A DNA stretch of 64,000 nt from Hymenopellis radicata (GCA_015501595.1 JADNRX010000199.1:1-64000), one strand, 5' to 3'. Numbered from the stretch's first letter, positions 12,301-24,080 are shown. Notes: a model not told the origin generated them from the letters alone. Numbers and translations are program-made.

Positions 12301-15170
12301 TCCACTACATATTGGAATGGGAAGGTGGGACGCGAGTCAAATGGCGGAAGGTTATGGTTGAGCTTGTTTTCTTCTGTGTATATGCACTGAACCAACACGG
12401 GTAATGCTTTTGCAGAGTCTATGGTGTCCTGCGATGAGGTGGAATTGAGCGCACTGTGAGCAGTGGCTGGCGAATGCGACAAGCTCACTGAAGAGCTAGT
12501 GTCTGCGGTGTCGGCGTTGAAGCTGCGCATAAAATGTGAGTTAATTGCTGTGGAGAGGAAGTTACTGCTCACATATGATGTAACTTGGTTCGCTTGTTTG
12601 GTTGTTCTTGTACTTCAAGAGAGAGTTTCCTGTCGCCCGACGACGCGAAGATGGCAGATTGGGCCTGCACGCCATTTATGAACGGTGGAGGCGAGGGGAA
12701 GGGCCTCAGCGCAGACAAGTGTACACGCCCTCCTAGCTCAACCTCAAGCGGCCTATTGATGTCTGCCCAATTAGTGCCATTCCAGAAGCTAAATGCATCG
12801 CCGCGCTTCTTAAGCCCCAGGTCTTTTCGAGTTCTATCATCAATAAAGGGATCAAAGTGACACCCAAGATGTTTTGGGCACTAGAAGGTAGCGCTCCGCA
12901 GTTTGCGGGTGTCCTGCCTGTATATATCGAGTTCTGGTGAGAACGGCTCTGTCTGCAGTGACGAATGACTTACAGAATCATAGATGACCACACATATAGT
13001 GCGCGCTTTCTGCTCGCGAGGGATTCCTCCGTGTAGTTGAAAAGCTCTTCCTCAAATTGGAATCCGTTGCTGGAAAGGTGTTCCCACAGGTATGGCCCAA
13101 TGTTACGACCGAGGCCCGAGCGATCGATATTCTTGCTGGCGATGTGTGAAGGCCCGTCCTGTGTAGGCTCTTTGGCAGTCGCAAGTGTGAGCTCTTTGAA
13201 CTTATGTGGCGCACATGACAGTGTTCTCAGCCCTTCCATCTTGAGCCGGTTGAGGAGGTGAAGGCGACAGCACTCTCGGCATGCCTTCTGTATGCATTGC
13301 TGGTTAGCACGGCCAAACTGTTTTTCTCCAACCTTAGTGTCCTTTTTTTCGCACATCTTAAGCTGACACGGAACTAGAAGCGTTCTTTGAGTACAGGACG
13401 ACTCGATAAGGTAGGACGAACCATAACTCCTGCCCGTCTTAGACTGAGCTGCGCTCAAGTTACTGTTCCCGCTCAGTATGGCCACACTTGCGCCTGCTGA
13501 TATTGGTTCCAGGCACAACATTAAACGGAGGGGGGTATAGCCGGCTGGAGACTCACTAGGCAAGTTGTTGTCGCCGTTATCAACCTCGTTTAAACGTCGT
13601 TTGACAGGGCTGCACGGCGGAGTAGGCAGTGCATAGTTTGCAACGCTCATGTGGAAGTCGAGAGCGTACCTCGGGGCACTCAGGGTCACTTGAGCGTGCA
13701 GTACTCATGTGACAGTGTTCCTTCGCTACTTATCGGCATGTCTGGCAACGTCGTGCTACCATGGTTTTCCATCCTACCATCAAGGACCTTGTGGCGCAGC
13801 CGAAAGTTACCTTTCTTTTCTTCTTGCCAAGTGCCGGTGGGAACGTACACGGGCTGTCGTGTCTGGTTTTCTTTTCAGAGGTGCGCGTAGCGCTGACATA
13901 TCAATTTGTGCTGAGAACACCTATTAAATCGCTCTAGAACAGGGTTGGAAAACTAAGTGATTACCATACTTCGGATGTATTTGATGGTCCGACACGAGAT
14001 CATCGCTCTGCACTCGGATCGTAGTCATGCTGCGCTTAATGCTGCAGGCTACATGCCACCCGTCAAAAAATCCGCATACTACAACTTGATGGAGCATGTT
14101 ACCAGTGGATTGGCTTCAGTCACTTCCGCTGGATAAATGTGGAGTGGAGGGCCAGTAATCATATTTTTTTCGATGCAATGCCAGTGGGAATGGCTTTTGC
14201 CTGTGGATTGGATGAAGGTCGTTGAGCCATTTGTGGATGCTTTGTGAAGGAACGAAGGTGTATTATTGTGGCTACGCTATTATAGTGTTTTGGAGAAGTG
14301 ATGGTGTATTATTGGGGCTGTCGCCGCATTTAACGGAGAATGAGCGCGTGCACAACGCAGATGATGTGTTTCAGTCAATGTCGATGACTTCGACGCATGT
14401 CGTTACCTGCATAGGTCTGAGTACGATATGCTGCCCTGCCATAACACGTACTCCTCTCCTAGTGGTGTGGAAGTGTGGCCCCAGCTTATGCTGGTACGCA
14501 TCGCTAGCACTCTGCACGTTAAGTACTTGGCGTAGGCGCGAATGCTTGTGGGATATAAGACGGGCCATTGAGACGCGGCAATAGTAACACGAATCGGCTG
14601 CCCATTGTGAGAGGCATCCTAGGAGGGACTGCATGAGATGATATCACTGCGGGTGGCTACTAGGACTTACCAAGTTGGCCAGCTGGACATATATGGTACG
14701 CTGGACTGCGGGATCGATTCTTTGTGGGCGAGAAGGGGTGGGTGGAGGCGTCAATGAACGGGACAGACTACCCTTTGACTTCGGTGTTTGCCGTTGAGAC
14801 CGGGAAGGAGTGAGTGGAGGCGTGGGACATGCATTGCCCAGAGGTCTACCGCGTTTAGGACTGCCAGTTAAGTCATAAGTAATCAGGTGTTGTGGGAGCA
14901 CCATCGGAAAGAGGGGCATCCTGACAAATTAAAGTCTTTCTTGGAGCACTGAATGTGGCGTAAAAAGATATCAGTATGCGTTCCAGCTGTTAAAAGATGC
15001 GCACCTGTTGATAGTATTTCCCAGTGTTGTCTGGGTTGTAGTACCCGTCACAGCGTATGGGAGCTGTCCACCGGGCCTCACACTGTGGACAAGTGTCTGA
15101 TGCATTGAGCAGCTGTATGAACTGATCCCAAGTCAGCCCGAGCTTCTTTGCCAGCGCGTACATGGGGGTA
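9390..15170 (-). CDS. Large cysteine-rich AT-hook protein of unknown function, probably transposon-linked
   Basis: A chain of minus-strand exons seems to form one gene. It starts with MYALAKKLGL and a CPQC zinc-ribbon half (15170-15008). After an intron at about 15007-14952 come further Cys residues and an AT-hook core (KRGRPLG) followed by a Pro/Ser/Thr-rich tail (14950-14665). A second cluster (C-x4-C-x2-CC, later SCAPH) lies at about 13330-13200. Later exons are basic and helical (12163-11950), then comes an in-frame 35-residue tandem duplication, an acidic repeat region (11180-10860), and a C-terminal domain ending at 9390. Frame breaks of one base lie at 12289-12291, 12031-12032, the A8/G5 run at 11442-11454, 10889-10891 and 10393-10395. 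I do not know the family. Its neighbours and AT-hook suggest a DNA-binding protein of a mobile element. Confidence 0.45.
10866..11110 (-). repeat. Coding minisatellite in the cysteine-rich/AT-hook gene
   Basis: The word ctcgacggctgggggatc recurs five times between 10872 and 11098, each time followed by a variant of tgtcctccgcc. On the minus strand it encodes acidic repeats around the word DPPAVE. Spacing varies (about 60-85 bp). One copy, at 10889-10891, has ggatcacc where the others have ggatccacc or ggatccgcc, and this missing C moves the reading frame. Confidence 0.8.
11731..11920. repeat. 105-bp direct repeat, two copies, in frame
   Basis: The segments 11731-11815 and 11836-11920 are near-identical with a period of 105 bp, which is 35 codons. 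The minus-strand frame stays open through both, so the protein carries a 35-residue duplication starting ALNRTRTLAFE. Confidence 0.85.
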
Positions 15171-15400
15171 GAATGTAAGGTCTCGTCTGGCCGCGAACTT
15201 GAGCGAGGCAGTTATTTGTCTGCTCCAAGTGTAACGCGCACGACCAGCCAACTAGAGGAGCGCGCGCACGTCCACAGTTTGCAACATATAGGTGAATGTG
15301 ACGTGCGCGCTAAGTCTATAACAGCTGTTCGCACGTGGTGGATGACAACGAACATCTGTCTTAATCTACTCTGTAGCATGGCTTTCAATAGCCCCAGGAA

Positions 15401-16762
15401 ATGGAAATGCGTGGAATGTATGTCAAATTTTTGTGTCCTGTTGACCTTGACTGACTGTAATACACAGCTCGGTGATACCTCAAGAGGTGGTCGATGAGAT
15501 TGTCGCCTGGTCCCTGGTCGACAAGGATGGCCTAGATGCGTATGCTACGACTAGCACATTCCGCGACAGCCCGAGTGCTCGAAAAACCGCGACAATCCTC
15601 TTGAAAACCCATCGTATTTTGGGCCACGGGGCCAGAAAAGCCCTGTTCAAGATGATTATGCTAGTGGACGAATGCGATCGGGCGGAATACAACAAACTGC
15701 CTTTGCCGTGCAGTCCAGGACGCGGTTATCCATGGACGGTGGTTCGAGAGATGCTTTCCGTTGAGGCTATTCGCACTGCTGTCCGCCATTTCGGCTTCTA
15801 TGGAACGTCGACGCTGACTCGAATGCCAGCCGTTGCTTCTGGTTGCCCGAATGTACAGCGAGTGTTGCTGCTGGCGGTTGACCTTGCCACTATAGACAGT
15901 GGGCATGTGTGGCAGGGACCAAAGGAGCTATGCATAGGGTGCTGGACTGGTGCTACGAATGATTGGCAGGCGTTGAAAACAGTGATACCGCTTTTATCAC
16001 GGCTGACTTTGTTGCCGAAAACGAGGATTGGATTGGGACATTGCACGCCGATTCACGTGGACTCTTTGTTGGTCCACTCGACAAGGCATTGGGGCGTCAC
16101 CGATGAGTATTCAGAACAATCATCCGATGTTCATGTGGCTGTATGGGCGCGTAAAGTTGAGATCGTCGCAGCGCACGGAGAACTAGGCGGGCTGGATAGA
16201 GTTTTGAAAAGCGTAGTTGGCGTGGAATGCTTGGATGTCAATCTGACCGGTAGATGCCAGACTACCATGCGCTTGGAGTTGAACTAATAAGTTGTTTGCA
16301 GAAAATTCCCCTACAATTGATGATTGGCTGACGATGGAGCCCCGCCTGGACCATTGGAACGCTCTCACTGATATCAAAATGCGCTTCCATTACCATACTG
16401 CATTCGCCATTATTCGAACGCTGAACACCATTCTAAGGGGAGCGTCATTGCAGAGTGTTCATTTGATGGTATTCCTACAAACGACTGGCGAGAAGAGTGT
16501 CGCCCGGACTAATGCGACCCGGGTATCATTGGAGAAATTGATGGTGGCGGTGGTAGAACAAGGTGGTTGTTTGAATGTTGTTTGGGTGTGGGTTGAAGGG
16601 TTCATGAACGAGATGTTCTGTCTAGATAAGGAAGAGTGGAGGCGCGTTGTCAGTACAGGGGAGCGTGTTCAGGCGCAATACCCTGCGAGAGTGAGTGTTC
16701 GACAAGACTATGTACACGCTGGAGATGTATCGATGTGGGACTGGAATGGCCGGGTCTTTTGA
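15401..16762 (+). CDS. F-box-like protein A (tandem paralogue of B)
   Basis: The start ATG at 15401 is followed by an intron at 15419-15469 and then ISVIPQEVVDEIVAW, which resembles an F-box N-terminus. The body has irregular leucine-rich repeats and the last exon begins ENSPTIDDW after an intron at about 16250-16303. It ends with SMWDWNGRVF at the stop 16760-16762. F-box proteins recruit substrates to SCF ubiquitin ligases; agarics have hundreds of such diverged members. The next gene is a paralogue with the same intron position before the last exon and the shared words RRFGFHGS / RHFGFYGT. No frame break is needed here. Confidence 0.65.
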
Positions 16763-16852
16763 CCATCTAACTGCTATGATGTTGTACTCTACTACTAGTA
16801 ACGTCGTGACATCAGCGGTTGTGACATCAGCGGTTGCCTTAAGCCATTAGCA

Positions 16853-18203
16853 TGCAGCGATCAAAGACACCGCAAGTACTTTTGGTTTCATTACAGTATA
16901 AACTAACTATGACTCTAGATTTAACATTGCTGAGGACATTGTGGATCTGATCGGAACCGAAGCATTGCGTCCCAGCGATGGGTTCGCTCGACAATATCCC
17001 CTAGAGCAGACCTGGACTACAGCCCTTGCTCTACTGCACGTTCATCGCTGCTTTTGGCGTTGTGCTCGACGAGTCATCTTCGAGACCATTGTCCTGTGCT
17101 CCAATTGGAGTAGGCGAGGAGTACCCTTTCCTGACTTGGCCACAGATTGGAAACCACATCCGAGTTATCCCTGGGCGCGCCTCTCGGAGCTGCTGGAGTG
17201 TGGCGACATTTCACGCGCAGTTCGTCGTTTTGGTTTCCACGGGTCTGAATCGCTGGTGATGTTGCCAGAAGTGTCGAGGCTTTGTCCGGCCGTAAACACT
17301 ATAGATCTTTTTGGCGTGCCGCTAAGGGAACTGACCAACCTGGGCCCTTTGCCGTTACATTGGACGAATCTGCGACTCTGCGATTGCCGGGGCCTTGGTA
17401 GCGACCTACGCGCTCTTGCTATGGTGATGCCACAGTTGAGGGAGTTGACGCTGCTGGCAGCCTGTGAGCTGGCTTTTGACGAGCACACACCAGCCGTGAT
17501 GGTGGAGAGACTTTCCATTTCTTTGAGGCACTTCTGGACAGATGGATATTGCCTTGCTGTGCGGCAGAATGATCGTAGGCATGTGGCGATTGTGACGCAA
17601 CGAGTACACGTTGTATGCGACCAAGGCCGCCTACATACATTGGGATTCTTGGGCCACCTATTGAGTGGTGTGAGTGGCGTAACATGTTTTGAGCTGAGCT
17701 TGACAGGTCTGTGTTCACGCCATGTTCGCAGCTTGGTTTAATGAATGCTAGATAACTCGTGCTCTGGCTACGGCTTGATGGTCCACACGCTGGACTTGTC
17801 ACATTGGACATCTCTGAAGTCTATTCGTATGGACTTCAATTTTGGATCTTCAAGGGCTATGTATCAGGCGATGCGTAGCCTTCGGCATGTTACGACGATC
17901 AAGGACGTGGACCTATATGTCTTGGTTAGTTCTGGCGTGCTAAGAGCTCGTTCGACACAACCAGAGGCTTCTTTATTGTGGGATACCTTCACGCTTTGGC
18001 TCCCGAGGCCAATAAACGTGTTGGTGACCTGGGTGGGTGTCTACGGCAGTAAACATGGTGCGGCGTTTGGCGATGCAGGGAAGGATAGCTTGAGGGATTT
18101 GATAGCGGCTATGTATGAGGCTGGGCATGTCGAAGACATGGAGAGCGTGAGATTCGAGTATGTGACAATACATGAGGAGTCTGTATCGATGTGGCACAAA
18201 TGA
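16853..18203 (+). CDS. F-box-like protein B (tandem paralogue of A)
   Basis: The main exon begins FNIAEDIVDLIGTEAL at 16919 after an intron with the branch point ctaac and the acceptor ctctag. A short first exon starting ATG at 16853 is likely, but its phase is one base off, so the start is uncertain. The body matches paralogue A in layout: RRFGFHGS near 17222, a leucine-rich middle, and a conserved intron at about 17708-17750 before DNSCSGYGLM. It ends ...EESVSMWHK at the stop 18201-18203. A and B probably arose by local tandem duplication. The function is inferred only from the N-terminal motif and overall form. Confidence 0.6.
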
Positions 18204-18399
18204 ATATGTTGCTTTGGTAGATGTGTTTGGAGATATCTGACGAAGCCCCGCGTCGGAAAGTACAGTGGGAGTGCACGTCAAATTGCAGACGCAGCGCGCG
18301 CGTCCTCGTGTGAGGCCGCCGTGCACGTCCAATTTGTCCCGTGACCAGATTGTGCTCCTTTAAGGTTGTGTTTACATGTTTGACTGTGTGTTCGTTGCC

Positions 18400-20383
18400 G
18401 GTTGCTTTCGACACCCATGAGGAGACTGTGGCTACGCGTCGTCGTTGTCCTATTGCTCATACTCCTGCAGTGTTTGATCATGCCGAAGGGTGAGTCTATT
18501 GCTGGGGCTGGACTGACAAGATCCGCATGGTTCTACTGCTAGCGCCGTCTCTGTTGACAGCGAGCCGACCTTTGAGCTCGCTTCCAGCGACGACGTCTGT
18601 CGTAGACGTTTGTGGATGTTGTTTGTGTCCTCTCAATGTGTCCTGCCTGCAGCTGACAAAACACCTAGCACCGACCAAGTCTGCAAATGGTGACTATTTC
18701 AAAGACCCAGACCTTCCCGAGGCTAGGACAAGGTCTGGAAAGCCGTTCTCCATTCTCCGTGGCAATGCTATACGTGGTCCTTTCCCATTCGACGCGGCAC
18801 CTACGCTTGACGCTGTGTGCGAGGTTCAGGACGCATCATGGATGTCCCGCGCAGTGAGCAGTGCAGTCTCGTTGGCCTCGCAGCTAGTCCGTGGCTCTGG
18901 GCGTCAACGATAGACCCCCATGCAGACGAGGATGTTCCCTATGAGCCTGATCATGATCTGGGCACCATACCAAACGGCGTCGAAGTCAAGAACATTCTTC
19001 AACGCGCCTACTCATTCATGTCTTCCGCGGTTCACACCCGTGCTTCAGCACCTCCCAAGCTTCGACCTCCTCCGATCAACCATCGACGGCTCCACGCGAG
19101 CCTTATAATAGGCGCCGCAACCTCCGAACGCGCGAAAAGAGGAACATCCGGACGACTCCATCCTTGTCCTCACCAGCCGAATCATCAACTGCGAAACGCG
19201 TCACCCAGACTCGCGTGCGGAGTGCCATGAAGAATACTATTTGCATCGATGAGTACGACCTGGAGACAGCACCAATCACCACACCTGGTTGGATTGGGCG
19301 CACTCTGGATTTTTCGCGTATCATTCCTACACTGGCTGAGGTATTAGCTATCCCTGGGATGCGGCTTATTGAATGGGATGGAGTGTACGTTGTTTCTTAC
19401 TTGAGTAAACGCGTATTGAAACCAGTTTCGCAGCACAACGCGACCAATCCTGGACGCGTCGAATCGCATTATCGCTCTCCTTGGTGGACGTCCGCAGATC
19501 AGCCTGGCAAGCAGACTGGTCTCAGTTTCTCCGGTGCACTGTCGATGGCTTCAGCCACTCTTCGACGCGTCATGGATGCCCTTCCCTTTCATTCACACCG
19601 CCGCGGTCCATGTAAAGAGCGGACCATGGGTGTATCATATGGCGGTGGTCAAACTGAGCCCTCCATTCTCCGTCAACGCCCAGAGGAAGTACCTTTTTTT
19701 GCAGGAGACTCTGTCCTGTCCAGGACTTGCGAGAATTGCTCAATGGGCTGACTGTGAGTTTCGTCTGTACTGAGTTTTGTGTGAAATTAACTGTGCCCAT
19801 AGTTCTATTTCGGACTTATCAACCGGATATCTACCGTGTGTGCATGGATAGCCTGCGAACGCTTGTTACGACCATTCCACATTTGGATGACCCATTTACC
19901 GGAGGGATCCCTGGGGGTTTCTGGGCTGGAAGGACGCTGAATAGAGGAAGCCGTGCCAATCATGCTCACCAGGGTGTGACTTGGCCACACACTGACCAGG
20001 GAAACCTCGCATGGGCTTGGTGTGCTGTTACTGCACTAGGAGATTTCGACCCTGTCTTTGGTGGCCATCTGATATTGTGGGATCTTGGTTTGGTCATTCG
20101 GTTTCCGCCCGGCGCCACGATACTTTTACCGTCTGCACTTTTAACTCACTCCAATGTTGCGGTAAGGGAAGGAGAGGAGCGTGACTCTGTGGTGCACTTC
20201 ACTGCTGGTGGCCTTTTTCGGTATGTAAACAATGGGTGTAAAACTGATAAGGTATTCATGGAGGAGGACTACAAAAGGATGAGTGGCGAGGAGCAGCAAA
20301 GGTGGCATGCAGAGCGCCGAACTCGGTGGGAGAATGCCCTTGCATTAATGAAGAAGTGGCAGCCAGACTTGGAGGATGCTTAG
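18400..20383 (+). CDS. TET/JBP-like 2-oxoglutarate, Fe(II)-dependent dioxygenase
   Basis: The C-terminal catalytic domain is clear: WPHTDQGNLAWAWCAVTALG (iron-binding HxD, His codon at 19988), FDPVFGGHLILWDLGLVI, PSALLTHSN (second iron His) and GEERDSVVHFTAGGLFR (2OG-binding Arg). Before it lie family words: RLIEWDG, ILDASNRIIALLGGRP, HRRG and GVSYGGGQ. This is the pattern of the fungal TET/JBP family, which oxidises 5-methylcytosine in DNA and is known to have spread with KDZ transposons. Upstream exons are basic and disordered (RRRNLRTREKRN near 19110). The frame moves between 19490 and 19700, including a T7 run at 19692-19698 with one base too many, so this copy is either broken or misassembled. 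The metal and 2OG ligands are all present. The 5' exon is uncertain. Confidence 0.75.
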
Positions 20384-20485
20384 AAAACCTATGATTCACG
20401 TTTGTTGTTAGTAGAGCCATCGAGCCTGTGCATTGCTCAGAGATAGATTGAGACTCGAGAGTCACATGAGCGTCGCATATGGATA

Positions 20486-20535
20486 GGCGTGCGCGCGGAG
20501 CTCGAAGATGGGCGCGCGCGCCGAGCTCGAAGACG
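20486..20535. repeat. Two units of a GC-rich 25-bp repeat
   Basis: Two adjacent 25-bp units (20486-20510 and 20511-20535) share the layout GGCGxGCGCGCxGAGCTCGA. They lie 124 bp upstream of the F-box-like start at 20659. Two longer arrays with the same 25-bp period occur at 28514 and 31823. Confidence 0.85.
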
Positions 20536-20658
20536 GGCAGTGCACTTGAGGCTTGTGCTGCGTGTACGTTACTACGCTTCTTACTTTGCGACATTCATCG
20601 ATCACCGATTGATATCTATTGCAGTATCTATTGCAGCTAGGGACCTTCCTGGACACAA

Positions 20659-21885
20659 ATGAAGAATGAGTTGGAATATGGTGATTGCTTGTAAGTGTCG
20701 TGATGAGTTTTTATTAGATGAATTGACGCGCAAGTGCTCCAGGGACTTCTTAGCAACAGAACTTCTTGAGGAGATATTCACGCTTGCCATGACGGACCAT
20801 CGGGAGCAACCTTCCATTCAGGATGCAGACTTTGCCAGGAGTATGCGAGGCGTTCACCGCAGGCTGAAAGAAGCCACTCAGCGTATTATTTTCCGGACAG
20901 CTTACTTGACGTCGGGATCCGGGACTATGCCACAGCGACACGGCGCCATATAAGTTATAAACAGACAATCAAGTCAGTCGCTGAAGGCTTTCACAGAAAA
21001 GTACCCGGCACTCGTACGTTACATCAGGCGCGTGAACATTCGCGGGTGCGGAGATATTTTAGTGGCGACGATGGATAGTGCTGGCTCGTCCCTGTCACAT
21101 GTTGATGCCTTGGAGCTGGAGGTCGTGGATCTTGGCGTAGCGCGGCAATGCCGGCCCTTCAGCAACATCTCTACTTTGGTGCTGTTAGAGTGTGGCGGTA
21201 CCGCGAGAGACGTGCATAACTTCATAACCGGATATGACGCCATTCGCACGCTGGAGTTCTTCCTGTGTCGATTTGAGCACGGCTGGCTGCGCCATTTAAG
21301 ACTGCCCGAAAACATCGAGACAGTCAGAGCTGATATGGGCGGGTGGGCTGATGATATGATTCAGTCTATTGACCTTTGCGGGGCCATAGGCAAATTGGTC
21401 ACATCATGTCCTGATGGTGGCATGGAAGCTCTGATTGAACAGGATGAGCCTGTCGTGGGCATGTTGATGAAGAGGTACGCAGTGAGTGCGGACCGTTTTG
21501 CAGTGAGATTTACAGGTAAGTCCTGTTGTTGGTTAATGGCTTTAATTTGCTGATGAATGACAGTCGGTTTACCCTGGGATTTCTCTCTTTGGGAACGACC
21601 AGTGCTACCAAATCTCACGTGCTTGAAAATCCAGGTTTACTTCCAGAGCGAAGTGCTTCGTTGTGCAACATCCTTTCTGGAGCGCCTGAAGGCACCTGGC
21701 TTGAAGAAGTTTATCTTGCAGACGGATGTTGGCCAAATGATCAACCTTATTGATCACAGATGTTGGCACATTCTTGCTAAAGCCGTCACGTCCATGGGAG
21801 TACGCGCTGAGTACTGCTTCCTTTTTGAAACATTCCACTTTGGAGGGAGCCACATGTGGAGTACGTCGCTGAGGAACCTGCATCA
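20659..21885 (+). pseudogene. F-box/LRR-like gene, 5' part, cut by the 5.1-kb element
   Basis: ATG 20659 is followed by a short exon, an intron at about 20692-20743 and the F-box-like DFLATELLEEIFTLAMTDHR. The frame then meets an in-frame TAA at 20951-20953 and continues in the same frame through a leucine-rich body (SLKAFTEKYPALVRYIRR onward), with an intron at about 21515-21563. It stays open to the word LRNLHQ at the left edge of the transposon at 21886. The 3' end continues beyond the element at 26986. Two independent hits, the stop and the insertion, make this a pseudogene. Confidence 0.7.
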
Positions 21886-22349
21886 GGAAAGGCCTATATG
21901 CATTTAGACATCTTAAGGTTGATGTTGTTTGAACATCTGACTTAAGTCTACAAAAGCACTTAAAAGCTCCAAAGGTATCTTAAAGCTGATGTATTCCAGC
22001 AAAGAACTTAAGACAGCAAAAGACAGCAAAAGACTTCTAAAGATGACTCTATGCATGTGCTTTTGCCCCTGCTATCCTCATACAGCTTAAGTTTGACACA
22101 TCACAGCAATCAACTCAAGACATCAAAAGACCTCTCAATCCAACTTCATGCACATGCTTCGAATAGATCTATTCTTACGCAGCAGAAGACAAGCATGCAC
22201 ACTCGGAGTCGAAGGAATATTCGAAAGAGGATTGATTAGATATATAAATAGAATTGATATAGATATATAAACTGAGCTATATAAACAAGGATGTGGCAGA
22301 AGGGGAACGATACACGTATGGGTACGAGCCGCCACGCGCACATGTCAAG

Positions 22350-22470
22350 CACGACTATGTCCTGACCGTGTTATATAACACTGGTCGTGCCGACGCTCTG
22401 GTCGCCGAGCAGTACGATCTTAATCCACTTTGGCGGCGACGAGGAGAGATCTGCGGTCACTGGCGTCGCT
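22350..22470 (-). pseudogene. Rab6/Ypt6-type GTPase fragment (P-loop exon)
   Basis: The minus strand reads [19 protein letters not shown] and then a stop. This is the first strand and P-loop of a Rab GTPase; Rab6-type proteins have [13 protein letters not shown] at this place. The P-loop lysine is replaced by Thr, and nothing of the switch regions or later G motifs follows. It starts about 55 bp beyond the end of the BiP piece, on the same strand, inside the transposon. The identity as Rab6 rather than another Rab rests on the word LLGDQSVG and is likely, not certain. Confidence 0.6.
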
Positions 22471-22519
22471 GGTGTTGAATTCACGGCGGTGGACTGGCAG
22501 TATGTACGGGAGTCAAGCA

Positions 22520-22880
22520 CTGTATGTAACGAGACGGAATGAGGAAGATCAAAGATGAGGGATTCACCGCCCTTCTTGATAAGACCATAGACGATAGCGG
22601 CAGCGGTGGGCTCATTGGTGATACGGAGGACCTGGAGACCAGTGATTGTGCCGGCGTCCTTGGTAGCCTAACGTCGAGCGTCGTTGACGTCTGTGAGAGG
22701 TGTCAGAGACGCACCAAACAAGAGCAAGATGATACTCACATGCAAGGATAGTAACCACGGCGTGGATGACCTTCTCACCAAGGTATGCCTCAGCAATCTC
22801 ATTGGATATCCTGGTCGTCCATCTCGCGGCCGATGAGGCGCTCGGCGTCGGAAAGAGTGGAGGAAGCGTAAGACTGGGAG
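22520..22880 (-). pseudogene. BiP/Kar2 (HSP70) fragment with internal deletion and stop
   Basis: The minus strand gives DAERLIGREMDDQDIQ, then directly EIAEAYLGEKVIHAVVTILA, an intron (GTGAGT...CACAG), and [35 protein letters not shown]. These are ATPase-domain words of fungal ER HSP70. About 45 residues between the first two words are missing. The codon at 22668-22670 is TAG where the family has Gln, and the frame leaves HSP70 identity after IFDL near 22525. The intron at the usual place inside the PAY-FND Tyr codon is kept, so the source was genomic DNA. Confidence 0.75.
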
Positions 22881-23547
22881 AAGGCGTGCGGCGTAGCACG
22901 TAAGGTCGTTCCGTTCCCGGCCCTCTAGCAGAGCTGACAGGAATAGATAGTAATGCCCAGGGTATGGCCTTCTCCGCGGTGAGGTAGGCGGATAGAAACG
23001 ACCTTCGCCTGGAGACCGCTGAGGAGACGATGGTTGATACCCTGAGGGTCCTGTCGACTCGATTCCACCGATGTACCAAAGGAAGCTCGCCCTGAGTACG
23101 AGGACGGCGAACTTTTTGACGTTGATTCTATCAACGGAAAATCAGAACTAGGAACATGGACAGGCTTACTTGGAACGATCTCGTCAAGGCTCACAACAGC
23201 GACGACGGCCTCAGCGCCTGGGTCCGGCTCATTTGCAGCTGTGGAGGCGGGAGCGTCAGATCAAGCCGGACGACGCTGGCGTCTCCAACGTAGCACGGCC
23301 GTGAGACCATGGCGCCTCGTTCCCCAAGCAGTGTGGACGAGCTCCTGCAGAAAACTAGTAGAATAAAGATGTGTAGGAGGCGAGAGAAAATGAAAATGAA
23401 AATGAAAGAAGAGACAAAATTTGGAACGAAATGAGAACACAACTATTCACGCAGATGAAATAGCCAAGAAATGGAAAATAGACGTACCAAAGACGTCGCC
23501 GCCAGGGTGCACTGCTCAGCCTGGGTTCGATGATACGCTGCCCGTCG

Positions 23548-24080
23548 TCTGGGGCTTACGCGGCACCTTGTCGTCGTTCTGGTGGTAGAGACGTTGTCGT
23601 AAACGTCGCGTCAAGCGTGCATATTGGACAGAGCGGCCTTCATGCGAGGGCTTACGCGTGCGTTGTCGGAGTGCGTGGTGGTAGGAGTGAGACCAAGAAT
23701 AACCGCACGATCACCATTCGGATGAGTCGTCTGGGTCCTTAGAAGCTCAATGAGAATTTCGTAGGGAATAGAAGTAATGAAGTTCGCACCTGTGAATGCA
23801 GACCGAGTGCGTGTGCACTCCACCGCCAGAAATCCTGCTCTATGTCCACAAGCTCATCGCCGTCGTACCGGAGCGTGCAGCCTCGTTGGAGGGCTTACGC
23901 TGCCTCCCATCGTCGCCGTGTCCTCTAAAAAAGGGGAAGGAAATACGCTGCCTGCTGTCGAGGGCTTATGCGGTTGTTCGTTGTTGTATGTTGGCGGGGA
24001 CGCTGGCATCGTCGTAAAGTCCCCGCTGTGGCCGTCACCTCATCGATATGCAGCCTCGTTGGAGGGCTTACGCGTCCAGC
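23548..24080. repeat. Dispersed GAGGGCTTACGC repeats
   Basis: The word (G)GGGCTTACGC, or one variant with TATGC, occurs five times, near 23550, 23647, 23890, 23960 and 24062. Two copies share the longer flank gcagcctcgttggagggctt. Read on the minus strand each copy gives GCGTAAGCCCTC, a good 5' splice site. Confidence 0.7.
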
